Below are positions 49,681-62,221 of a stretch of DNA of 64,000 nucleotides, piece after piece. The notes under the pieces are model-generated. The model was not told the DNA's origin, did no database searches, and saw only the letters and a program-made list of their open reading frames with translations. Position 1 is the first letter of the stretch. The number at the start of each line of letters is the position of its first letter. This DNA comes from Edolisoma coerulescens (taxonomy: Eukaryota > Chordata > Aves > Passeriformes > Campephagidae): assembly GCA_013397115.1 (NCBI GenBank), contig VWZW01004120.1, positions 1-64,000 on the forward strand, written 5' to 3'. A program made the translations under genes and the position numbers.

Positions 49681-52600
49681 ATTATTTTTGGAAACTGGGA
49701 TGAGTTTCCCAAAAGATCTACACCCTTATTTTGTTTTTCATATATGAATATTTGGTTGACTAAGGAATCAGCCTTTTTGGGGACAGAAAATGAGGACTGG
49801 CTGGTGTCCAGGTGTCACTGAGGTTTTTTATTTATTTTAAAAAATCAGTCACTAATGGGATGCAGACCAGGAGATACATTCACGCTCATGAAGATTTATG
49901 AGGCTGCTGCTGTTCTCTTATTTCATTAACCCTGCTGGGGGCCAGTCACATGCTCTGAGCCAGGGGCTGAGCATTTGGGCAATATCTGCCCCTCCCAAAG
50001 GCAGGAAGGTGGATGAGGAGGGGAACAAGGCATTTTCAGGAGGTGTTTCACCAGCATGGTCCAATTCAGAGCAGCTGCCTGCAGCCTCGTGCACTGACAC
50101 ACTGCCTGCTCTCCCTGTGCAGGGAGGCACCACCAGATTGACATCTGTTGGTGGGAATGGCCTAGAAATAAATTTTTCAGAGGTCTTCTAATTTGACAGA
50201 AATCTATCATTTTTCAGAAGCTGACTCAGAAAAGCCCAGCTTGGTTATGGAGGGCTGACACGGCATCAGGAAGTGGAGGTCATGGCTTGCTGCCTGGATG
50301 GAATTCTTTGAAGATATTGCTGCTCAGGAGGTGTGAGGGACAAACTGTAAAGACACAACCTGATGCTTGCCAAAGTGTGTCTGCAAATGGTGTTGTGCTT
50401 GATCTGTGTGTCGAGCCTCTGCTCTTGGTAAATACCTCTTTTAAAGCTTTATGTGTAACCCTGCATTTACCAAGTACAGCCACAGCCGGTGTTTTGAGCA
50501 TCACTGATGGAATCTCATAGCAATTACTTAAATGGTGTGCCAAGAGCAAGATTTTCAGATTAATAGTGACAAATACAGCCAGGAAATTTGGCCTGATAGC
50601 AGAGTATGAAGTTGCAACAGTAAATAGTCATTTGAAAACTTCACACAGTAGAAATAATTTAAATTCCTTTTCATATTTATATTAACAGTAAAGGAATTCA
50701 AGGACAAGAATGAGAGATTAAAATACTGTTTGGAAGAATGGATGGCCCACTACGTGTCTGAATAAACAGATCAGCTTCAGGTTGTTTTCAGGAAGACTTG
50801 GAACTGGAGAAGCTGTAACCTTCCTCCTCTGTGGAGTCCATCAGCAGCTGCTGCTTGGGGCTTCACATTCTGCAAATGCAAAGGGGGTCAAGCCCGAGGG
50901 GCAGCACCAGCCATGTGTGCTGTCCTTGTTGGAGTCATGCACTCCTGAGGGATTTTACCTGGGAGGTTGAGGTGATTCTTTTTCATATCAAGTTCCACCC
51001 TTACTGTCACTGAACACTGAAGGACAGCCCATTGAGTGCAGGAGGAGGAGGCAATGTCCCGCCTCTGCTTCCCAGAAGACTTGTTTCTAATTTCTCAGCT
51101 TCACACTTCTAGAGAATCTGGACCAAGTTTCAGTGCCTGTTGCACAGTAGGTCCTTTGCTGTTTACCAGGACAAGAGGAAATATGACCCCCAGGAGCCCT
51201 TTGTGCCAATTCTGGCATCTTTGTGAATATCGTATTTACTGTTAAGATTGTGCAGTTTTAGTCAGATGGCAAATTTGGGGAATACCAGTGTGCAGAACAG
51301 CTTGTGGCCTTAAGATGTCATTGTGTCTGTGATGGAATGAGCTATGGGAAGCCACCTGGGGGTTCCGGACCTCGAGAGCTCTAGAGGCAGCTAAGGAGAC
51401 TGCTTGGCAGATGGACCAATCAGAATGTGTGTTTTCTCCAGAAAAAAATATGCAAACCTCTAGGGTATGATAATGGGAGAGGGGAAAGGGTTAAATTAAT
51501 GATACTGCCTCATCATCACATGGCAGAAGAGAGAAAAAAATGGTGGAGGAAATGAGGATAGGGATCTAAATTTCAGGTTTTCACCCGCCAATTCCATTTA
51601 CACAGACTAGACACCTCTTTTACAGCTGTGGGTCTGATAAGGTCTAACACAGGTGTTTTGTTGGGTTTTTTTTCCATGGCATTAATAAGGTTTTTCCTAA
51701 GGAAATCATGCCAGAGACAGGATTTTTGACATTGCTTTATCAGTCCCTTTATAACTTCTGAATTTTGGGCCAACTTCTAACCAAATTTGGTTGTTCTTAA
51801 AAGTGATGTGAAAATAGCTGGGGAGAAAGAGGAAAGAACTTTAACTTTTTCTGAGGGAAAAACTATATTCATTAGAGAATCCTCTGAGGACTTCAATCTT
51901 GGGACATAAAATCTATGAGAAATAGTATTTTATTTTGCTGCTCAAAGAACTATTTGTCTTAACAACAAGATCTTTAAAATGTTACATTTAAAGAGAACTC
52001 TCTCTCTAATTTTGGTGCTATTAATCCCTTGTGCTACAAATATTTATGTGCAAGACTAGTCTTGGCAGATCATTAGGGTTTAAAGCTATTCCCCATTAAG
52101 CCCGTGTATAAATACTTGCAATATCAGGTCTTTGCTGAAACTAAATAAATGCTAGAAAGAGCTTTTTACTGTGGCTGGAATGAATCGTCTTCAGTGATGG
52201 CGTATCATGCCCTCCAGGTTTTTAATGAAAGGAAAAATAGTAACGTTCAGCTTGCTTACAGAGATCTGAAGGGATACCCTTCGTAAAGAGACTTACTGAC
52301 CCTCTGCTCCAGCATAGTATAGCTGGGAAAAACAAACTCTGAGTAAATTAGATAAAGAAATTTGATTTTATGAATTATGGTGGTAGGAAAATGCCTGCAA
52401 AGTGCAATTCTGTTTACACAGTTTAAAAAAATTGATGAATGTATTTACACAAGGGAATGGAAGCTGAATCAAATGTTAAAAAAAAAAAAAACCCAAAACA
52501 ACATAGTTTCTCTTGATTATTTAGAAAATACGAAAAAATACCACACTGATGTCAGACTGGCACTGTTTTTCAAGATTTAAAATTAGCATTGAACAGTCTG

Positions 52601-53692
52601 TTCTGGGAGCCCATGGTTTTGGTACATTTTTTTTCCCACTGCAGTCAGCCTGGATTGACTCGTGCTGCTCTCCTTGCTTCGAGTACTGGGGCTGCTCAGT
52701 CAGGAATGCAAAACTACAACGAGCAACAGGGAGGAGGAATTATTAGGATTGTTTACAAATTTCAATTTGCATGAGGGAGCGGAGATGTCGACAGTTATAC
52801 TTTGAGAATCAAACTACTGCAGCTGGATAAACATGCACTGGATATCTCAAGGCCTTGCTTTCTCCCACTCCCGTGGCAGAGAATGAACCAAATCCAAGTC
52901 CAACCTAATCTGAAAAATAATAGAACAGCTTTCAACAAAACCTATTTATCTATGAGGTCAAAAAGCCTCAGCCTAGTTACGCTTCTAGATGGGCTCTACT
53001 TGACAACATAGTCATACTATCTCAGGGGCTGGGAGCTGTAGTGTTACAGACCACCCAGAATTATTGCTCCCACAAGGCAATGATAATGGTGCTATGATTT
53101 CACTGCCTACAGACCTGAACTAACATTTAATAGCTTGGGTAGCCATGGGAAACCTACTGCATTGTTGTGTTTTATGGATCACTTTTCCTGGGTACTTTTT
53201 AGGCACCGATAAAACTATGTTTGTAGATTGGAAAAGTAAAGAAGGGTTGTAAGAAAAGAAATGAATAAACAACTTGGTATTGGCTTGCAGAGCTTAAGCA
53301 AAGGTAGCTGTGATTAATGGACAGATTTCATCTTCTTGGGCTTTGGTGTGTTTGACACACCAGAATTCTGTCAAACTCCTTACGGAAGTAGAATACCTGA
53401 TGGTTTTTATGGTAAAAATATAACAGTGTATTCTCTGGAATGAAAATGTGAATGAATCCCAAATGCAAAGGACTCTCAGTTTTCTGAATCTGTACACAAA
53501 CCTGGGGCTTTTGGGTGCATCAGCGATGTAAGTATGAGTGCAGGCTACAGGAAATAAGCACTTGTGAAAGCTGTGCTGACCTTGTGTTGAGAGGAGTTTG
53601 TAGAAATAAATTTCCATAAATCTATTCCAGTTGCTGAATGATCTTCAAGTTGATGGACCATCCTCTATGTAGATCTGTTTGAAAGAAAACAG
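49681..53692. other. Intergenic, no gene recognised
   Basis: AT-leaning noncoding DNA. It contains a near-perfect 18-bp palindrome CCTCGAGAGCTCTAGAGG at 51370-51387, an A14 run at 52478-52491, and a forkhead-type TGTTTAC (52750) close to an octamer ATTTGCAT (52765). Confidence 0.4.
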
Positions 53693-53730
53693 GAAAAACA
53701 AAACAAACACAAACACAAACCCCAAACAAA
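53693..53730. repeat. CAAA-type simple repeat
   Basis: An imperfect run of A-rich units (AACAAA and CACAAA) of about 38 bases. Confidence 0.85.
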
Positions 53731-56700
53731 CTTGAGAATGTTTTTGTAGGGGTTGGGTTTCTATTCTTGCTTCCTCTGAAGTCAAAAGAAATTCTGCCAT
53801 AGGTTTGAATGGGAGCAGATTTGGCTGAAGAAAGGAGCAGTTTTCATGGGAAAATATTTGTACACATGGAGGTCTGTTTGTGTAAGTGCTGATTTACATG
53901 TTCAAGTGTCTGTTTGCATAAAGAAGTTTATTTGGGCCCAGCTGTTCATAAATATTGCAAGGTGCATGTAAGACTCCTTTTCCCTATTACTGTTTGAAAA
54001 AGTCTGTTACCATCCAGCTGGAGCTGCAAAGTAATACGATCTCTTTTGTCTTTTTCTTCTTGCCCTCCAAGCTCCCTCACATTCTAAATCCAATGAGATA
54101 CCTATGAATTATGGAAGCTATCATGTTGATTTCCAGGTAAATCTTTCATATCTATAAATAGCTTTTTGTTACAGTCACGCAGGCATGAGTAATGTTGCCT
54201 AGTAGTTGAGATGAATCTTTTTATATCATGTTGCACTCTGGGTAATTAATAGCACATACTTTAATCAACATTCTTCCTCTTTTTGTGGGTTGTTCTGTTG
54301 GGTTTAGGGTATTTAGATGGTTATGGTTGATGTTTGGGATTTTTTTTTAGTGCATTAGGATGTAGTGACTCACATGTGTATGTTTGTGGTGGGTTTTGAG
54401 TGAGTGTTTTGTTTGTTTCATTGGACACATTTTCAATTCTGAATACTGAAGTCACGTCTAGCACCAAATGGGAATGGTGCCATCATTGTCTTCCCGAGAA
54501 GCTCCCAGATTTGTGACTGCAATTCTACTCTGAATTGTAATTTAGCATAAGCACAAACACTGCCATAAATATCAGATTGAATTGAATTCCCAGTGGATCC
54601 CCCACGGCCACACCTGGTGTTATGATCCCCAGTGTGTGAGCACTTCCTCTAAAATCTGCTTTCCAGTGACGATTAGCTCTGGTGTTGGGGAAAGCACACA
54701 TGGAGGAGGAAGAGGAGGCAGGAAGTGCTCTATGTTTCCCTCCCAGCTCCTTCAAGTGACTTTGATCCCAAGTAGTCTCAGAATTCAAAGCCTTTCATAA
54801 TCCTCAGTGGTTATAAAGATGAATATTGGACATCACACAGTTTTTAGTTTGAACTAATCTCTTAGAAAAAGAGAATGTTAGCTGCAGATTGTCAATAATG
54901 CTTCTATATGGCTAGAAATGTTTAATTTCCATCAGGACACTGGGAACTAAAGCTGACTTTCCAGAGTCTGTGATCTACTTTGAATGCTGCAGCTCTTGTT
55001 TACTATTTTGTTATATATAAACCTTGTCATGGATACAGAGATTTTTGTGTGATTTTCTTTTTTTGAATATATTATATTAGTCATAGATTTCTTTGGGGTT
55101 GGGTTTTTTTCCCTCCTTGTTTTGTAAACCACAGAGAAATGTCCCACTCCTTGTGTTGTTGTTAATTTTTTGAGCAGCATGCCAGAAGAATGTGGTGTCA
55201 TAGAAACATCTCTTCCCATCTGAGCAGATAGATTCCATGGCCAGCAGTGTGTGGGTTTGGTGTGCTGTTCTCGGCAGCCTGACTCATGTAGCCCAGGCAC
55301 AGGGCTCCTCTGCAGCTTTGATTTGGCAGCATGGGGCCCTCACAATATCTATACAAATTGGAATACACTTGTGGTGTTCTTCCAAAGATGGATGGTTTGA
55401 GGTGTGATGCACTCCTTGGTCTGATCTTCAGAGAGAACTGTAAAGTCTTTCCCTGTTTCTTTTTCTGCAGGAAGTTCTTGTGTTGAAGAAAGACTCGGAT
55501 ACTTGGTCTTGTTTGAAAACTGGCCCAAGTGCTTTCATTTGAGATAGCGCAGGATGGGATATGTGGCATCTACTCCCCAGTGATGTGATCCCCCAGTATC
55601 AGACAGGGCATTGTCTCCAGTTTCTGTTCTTTGTCACCTTCCTCATCTCAGCCAACTCCTGGGTGAAGTGTCCCGCTCTGCTCTCCTGGGCACAGCCGCT
55701 AGCTGGAGGCCCCCGAAACCTTCCCTATTTCCCATGAACCCTTTAGGTCTAACCTCGACACTGCTGAGTCTCCCTGTGCAATTTGGGAATGCCCAGTACA
55801 GCTGAATCCAGCAAACCACCTCTGAATTATTCTCTGGGTGTTGTATTATCTGTTTTGATGGGTTGCTTGGAAAGCCTTAAGGAGTCTGTATGTTTTCCAG
55901 CCAGCTGGTATTGCCCAGGATGTGGGTATTCTCTTCTAAGGGGAGAGACTGAGCTGCCCATGCCCTAAAAGACCAAGAAAGTGTCCCTGTGTGAGATCTC
56001 CTCGTAATCTGAGCGCAGCTTTTGCTCAGAGAGTGCAGTGCTAGTGTTGCATGTCCTGAGATCTGAAACAAACTCTTTAAAACCTGTACTGGAAAGGCTA
56101 TTAAAAATACTCCAAGATGTGAGAGGAATTAAATCATTACTGGGAAAAAAACCCCTCTTTGTTTTCTCTGGATCAGCCTAGGTTTTATCACCTTTTTCCC
56201 CCCTGATTTTAGAATGGGGCACAACTGGTAGAAAAGACAGTTGTGCCATGGGAAATACCCATTTTGAACTTGCAAAAAGATGTTTATTTGTGACCCTAGG
56301 AAAGTCTTTAATAAATTCAGTCAATTTTTTGGAAAGATTACTGTATTTTTATTGCACTGACTGATGGCTATATTTGATGTTTTCAAAGACTCTCTATTGC
56401 TTTGTTGAAAGCTCTGTTTTTCACTTAGGAGCTACTCAGGTGGATTTTCACTTCTGAGAGAAGAATCCTGTGTGTGCTTTGAACATCAGCAAGGAATCAG
56501 CTGTGTCTTTCCCCCTTGCACGTGAAGGTTCCTACTCCTGGAAGAGCAGCTGACATGCTTCACATCCCTATGCCATACAAACACAATGTGTTCAAGTTTT
56601 GGGTTTGTTTATTTGTCTGGTTGTTTTTTTCTAATGGGGATGATAGAGCCCTTCATTACCTGCTCCTGCTGTTGATTTCCCATTTATCAAAGCAGTCCCT

Positions 56701-59700
56701 GGCTCTTACCTTAGAGATGAATCTCAGCCCTGTGGCAGCAGAAGCTGATGAGCTTTGAAGGGGCAGAGGGAGTCTCTGTGCAATCATTGCAAGCAATGCA
56801 ATGCTGGACAAGAAACACTGATGTGTGACAGCACATGGCAAAGCAGCAGACACGTGTGGTGTCCTTTGCTCTTTGAGAAGCATCAGCTTGTGTCCAAGGA
56901 AGGGAATGTGCTGCCCTGCTCAGGTATTCGAGTATTCAAGGATAATAAAGTCCTAACCATAGGTCCACAGGGGATATTGTACTTCTACCAGACACCCAAA
57001 CATGGACGTTGGCCTTTTTTAATGTTCTAGAAGTTGATTTTTGATTTAAATGATATCTTGAACATTAAATTAAGCCACTGTGTAACTGTAACTTACATGA
57101 AGGACTTATTTAAAGAAAAGAAATAGATGCATCTAATCCTGTGAACTATTTTAGCATTTTTCCCTCTGAAAACCAGGTTTTGCCTTGGGAAGGAGAGCTA
57201 TTTTTATCTTCAGAAATCTGCTATTTATCTTGTAACCATAAGAGATGCAAGCATGGATCTCAGTTGACTTTCAAGTCACATGAAAGTGTCCAAAATATTT
57301 GCAGTGAAATGTTCTGCTAGGAAACAGCTTTCAAAATTTCATCTAATGATGGAAAACAATCTGTCTTGCCAAAACTTTCCCTACATGTCTAACAGGATTT
57401 TAGTCTAAAAAGTCTATTTCCTACTTAATAGCAGAACAGCTGCATGTGGAATGCAAGGTGTTTTCAGATTTTGCCATGTGGGAAACCTGTATTCAAACCC
57501 TCCTACGGTAAATGTAACTGTTTGTTATGCTTCTCTCTTTGCCAAGTGTAATATTTTTTCTCTATTAATTTTTGTCTGTTGGTGGTTTCATTGTTTCTTC
57601 TCAGTTACATCAATACCTGAGAAATGGCCACATAAGCGTGAAATTTGAAATCTAGTTTGCATGCAAGATAATGATATCATCTTTAAGAAGTATATTTTTG
57701 AAAGCATGGGGGTGTGCATGTGTGTTTATCAGCTTTTTAAACACAATGTGATTTTTTTCCTCCTGAATAGAAGTATAAATTGTACTAAATACATGGTGGG
57801 TCTGTGTCAGGCGCTGTCCCTCGTGCAAAGAATACACTTGCAAGGAATTCACTGATCCAAAGGTTACTGCTAGTTAATTTTAATACACATGGTAAAAAGC
57901 TCTTCCTAACTTTAAAACTAAGATTTTTGCCCCAGTTTTGCTTGTACATGTGGATTTTATCTAGTGATTCTCCATGACCAGCAACACAGAAATTTGCTAG
58001 TCTCCTAAGTATTATAAATATTCTGTCTGTGCTTTTGTATCCAAGACAATAACTTTTCACACAGCACAATTCAAAGTGATGTGACCACAGGGAATAAGGA
58101 GAGGAGATAAATGCTAAGATTAGAGATTGTCAGACTATTTGGGGCTGAAAAAAATGTAATCAAAATGCATCACTTTACTGGAGCATCTCTGGGACCAGGA
58201 GATGGAGGAGGAAACACTGGAAGAAGAAAGATTGCTTGCACTTGGGACATGGGAAAACAAATGCCTCCTATGTCTGAGATAAAGCAGATTTTCAGTCCAG
58301 GTCTCTGGAATACGGCAAGAGAAATCTTGAATATGGGGATCCCACATCCCAGTGAAGTCCCTAGCATGTTCTCTTGTGCTTTTGATGGCCATTTCTGTTC
58401 ATTGAGAGGAATCATGCCAAAATATCCATGTTTCTTTCCCTATGCAGTGTGGTACTAAGGAAAAAGAAAAAAAGAGTGCAAGATACAGATCCTTCTGGTT
58501 GCCACAGAAGACTCCCCTTGTCCTTGATCTGTTCCAGCTAGGATTGAGTTAATCTACTCATTAGGTCTGGAGCTGGCTTGTTCTTTGAGTGTGATTTCTG
58601 TGGGAGATAACAGTGCTCAGCTGCTCTTTGGGACCTTCTGGCTGGAGTCACCTTGGTCATCCCTCTCTGTACCAGTGCATCTCTCCTGCAAGCCTTGTGT
58701 TCCTCACAGTCTCCACCACTGGAAATGTTAAGAAAGAGATTTTCTTCTGCTCTGCTGTCATTTTTGGGAAATGAGTGACATTAGAATTACTGACCAGACT
58801 GGTTTCCAAAAGAGTGAATCTGAAGCCATGGAAGGAGCTAGAACTGAGGCAAGAAAAGCAGTAAGGAAAATAGATGTGAAATAACTGCACCAAATTTTGT
58901 ACTGCAGAAAATTTTGTGCTATTTGTCAACTGCGTCTTGCCAGAAGTTGTCAGCTGTCCTTAACTGAGCTATAAAGTGTTGTGGAATGATGAAAAGAGTG
59001 TACCAGTAACTAATCATAACTAAAACCTGCTGCATCTGAGCTCAGAAGTGCTTGCTCCCAGGCACACATTTTCTGTTGGTTTTTTTTTTTTGATTCACTG
59101 AAATGAATGATTTGTAATGCTCTTAAATTGTACCTCCCTTGGAACTTAGAATAAATGCACATGTCACCCAGCCAGTTTTAAGCCTTGATTAAGGTTTTAA
59201 GTGGGGCAACATTATTTTTTTCTGGTGTTGAAGAGCCATCTTGCAGGTTCTTGTGGTGTTATTTGACTTCAGCAAGACACCACTCTGAATCCTACCATTT
59301 GGGGATGGAGCAGCAGGGATGTGCTGGTGTCTAAGGCCAGCAGCCCTGTGGAAGCTCAGATCAAGGCTTTGTCAGATACAGAAACTTCATGTGAGTCTCG
59401 CTTCTAACATTTGCTGATAATATTATAACTTTATTGATTTATACCAGAAATCCTTCCTCCTTAAGTACCAGCAGCATGATTCTCACATGTGCTTTGTGAG
59501 GGTGTTTGCTAGTGGGGAAGGAAATCCTGACCTTGGTTAATCTTCACACCAAGCTTGCTTGCTGAAGTGCAGTCCTTAGGTCCACTTGAATGCTTCCCTT
59601 TTAACCTCATCACTGTTCTTAAGGAGGGAATAAATGTCCAGTGCAAAATATCCTCTCAGTTATCTCACAAGCATTGGTGGGGATACTGCCATGGAAAGCA

Positions 59701-62196
59701 TAGTCCTTGGTTGGAATTCTGTCAGGAAAAGCCACAGAGACCTTGTGTTATAGTTCAATTCATTCAGAAACCCTCATTCAGTTATATTTATTAAGGAGAA
59801 GTTCTATGTTAGACAGAGTTGGATTTACATAACGAGTAAATATTGTATGTTTGCCCATCCAGAGTTGTATTTTCTCCCTCTCTACAGACATGAGTTTCTA
59901 AATCTCACCTCATGTCCATCACCACAGAGTCAATCAGCGTACAGACAGCAACAAATTATTTCTTGTGACAGCACTGGGAGATAGATGTTGCTGTTTCAGC
60001 TCCATGGATGGGTTACTGGGGCTTAAGCAAATTGCTCCAAGACAGAGTGAGAGAAGGCAGAAGCAGATGTGTTAGGGATTGTCCCTGTACCCACTCCTCG
60101 GGCAGTGCTGCACGAGGGAGCTGCTCTCTGTTCAGCTGACAGGAACCCACACTGCCTCCCTTCAAAACTTTATGATAGCAGACTTGGAAGCAAATGTCTC
60201 TTTGCGCTTTGAGCCCTACTCCTTTTGGAAGTCTCGGCTTTGGAAATTTGTTCTGCACAGAATTGGAGGGAGGCTCAAGTGTCAAAATGCAGTTCTCATC
60301 GTTGTTGTCATTTTGTTGACTCTTCAGCACTGAGGTTTGGTGTTGGCTTGCTTGTAGCCATAAAAAGACTGGAGAGAATTTTTTTCAGTATGTGTGCAGG
60401 CCTGGGCAAAATGTCCTGCAAGATTATGAGAGGTTTTAACTAAGAGAAAGAGTTCTTGCTGCTCTTGATATAAAGCTTAATAGCAGTTCTTAGGAATGAA
60501 GCTATTTCATCTATTTAATTCCTTTCAGAATATCCACTTGATATGTTTATTTGCGGAGCTGCAGTGTGGTGCTGTGCTTTCTTGGTCCTGTGTATAAATA
60601 CTGTCCACCCGTTCTCTTTCCCAGTGTAACTATGTGATCATGGTTGTAAGCTGTTGTTCAGCTCCTTATGATGAATGCCCATGTAACTACAAATGATGCA
60701 GTTCTCTGCTGATAACAGCCCTGTTACCTGTGTTTTGCTTTGCTTGTGAGCGGTACCTGTTTAGTGTTACCTGGGTGAGTCCCAGACCAACAGCTTTATT
60801 GCTGCCTGGATTCCATCAAGTCTCTGTTTTCACAGGGGGAAATCAGGAGGACTAGATCCTGCAAGAATCTATTCATTTAGTTGAAATTAGCAGTCAGGCT
60901 TCTGCTCAGAAATTATTTACCCACTGTCAAATACTTGCCAAGGGATGCTTTGATCCATGAGCGGGATATCCTTGTGACCTTTGTGAAACTCCTCTCTATA
61001 ACAACATTTTTTTTTAACTTCATAGAAACATCTGAACTAGTTTCAATTTCTAGAGTGAGACGTCAGAAGGTCGAGTATGCAGAAACAAATAAAAACCAGT
61101 ATGGGAGGGGCATGTGTGTATTTGGAAATTACTGATTGTACCTTTCCATTTTGTCTCCAGGATTTTCCACTTGGTCACGGGGAATTGATTTATCTTGTGA
61201 TGGGACACACCAGTGATTCCTGCACAGGAAACCATGATGTGCACATCTGGTTTGTGCCTGCACCCTTAGAGACAACCAGGAGATGTGGGAGACTTTTTCC
61301 CAGTGTTCTGCCAGATTGCCAGAAATGTCCCATTTGCAAAAAGTCACAGTAGATAATACAAGCTTTTGCTGTTTTGGCAATATTATCATCTTGCTGTGCC
61401 ACAAGCAAAGCAAGACAGCACAGATGCATGGTTCAGGTCAGTGAAGGTTTGTGTATGGACAGAGAAGCTCTTCTGGATGGAAACAAGGTTCAGCATTGCT
61501 GACCTTGCTGGTGGGGCCAGCTGTGGTGCTCCCTGGTTGCCCACAGGAGGGACAATATGCAAAGATCCGAAAGGAAGGGAAGAGAAGGGCAGGGACTGGG
61601 ACTGGGGTGGGCCCCTGTAAATGAGCCATGATGACAATTGTCAGCTGGGAACTCAGGCAAAGCCAGGCGGGCAAGCAGCAGAGCTGCCAGCCCATCTGGC
61701 AGTCAGGGCTTGGCACCCCTGGCATGTTACTGTCACAGGCATGTTCACAGGGCTGAGCTCCTCCTGGGGACAGGCAGATGTGCTGGGAGAGGTGCAACAA
61801 GCTTCCCTCACAGCAGACGAGTCAGGTCATCTTGGTCCCTTTCTCCTGCAGAAAGGTATCTGTGGTAGTGCAAGGCTGTTTGTTTCAGCTAGAGTGTGCA
61901 TGGCAAAGTGGTAACACAAAATAGCTGGAAAATAAAGGAGGCAGATATCTGAGCACAAATTCTTGAAGCTCTTAAAACCTCACCTGGAGTCTGATTTAAC
62001 AACTGAAATTTTTTTACATGCAACTGACTTCTTGGGCCTGCAGTCAGTATAGTCATGGGCTATACTTTCAGGTATTTAAGCTGTAGCTATATAAGCCTCT
62101 ATGTATACATCTGAATTCCTTTTCCAGTCCTTATATCATTTCCGAGCTTGTGGCTATAGCAAGAAATGAATGTGGAAGAGGGGAGTGTTCCTTAGG
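53731..62196. other. Intergenic, no gene recognised
   Basis: AT-leaning noncoding DNA with short chance ORFs. A weak minus-strand resemblance to an old LINE 3' end lies at about 57840-57990. Nothing else is supported. Confidence 0.4.
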
Positions 62197-62221
62197 ATTT
62201 ATTTATTTATTTATTTATTTA
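62197..62221. repeat. (ATTT)n microsatellite
   Basis: Six tandem ATTT units in 25 bases. Confidence 0.95.
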
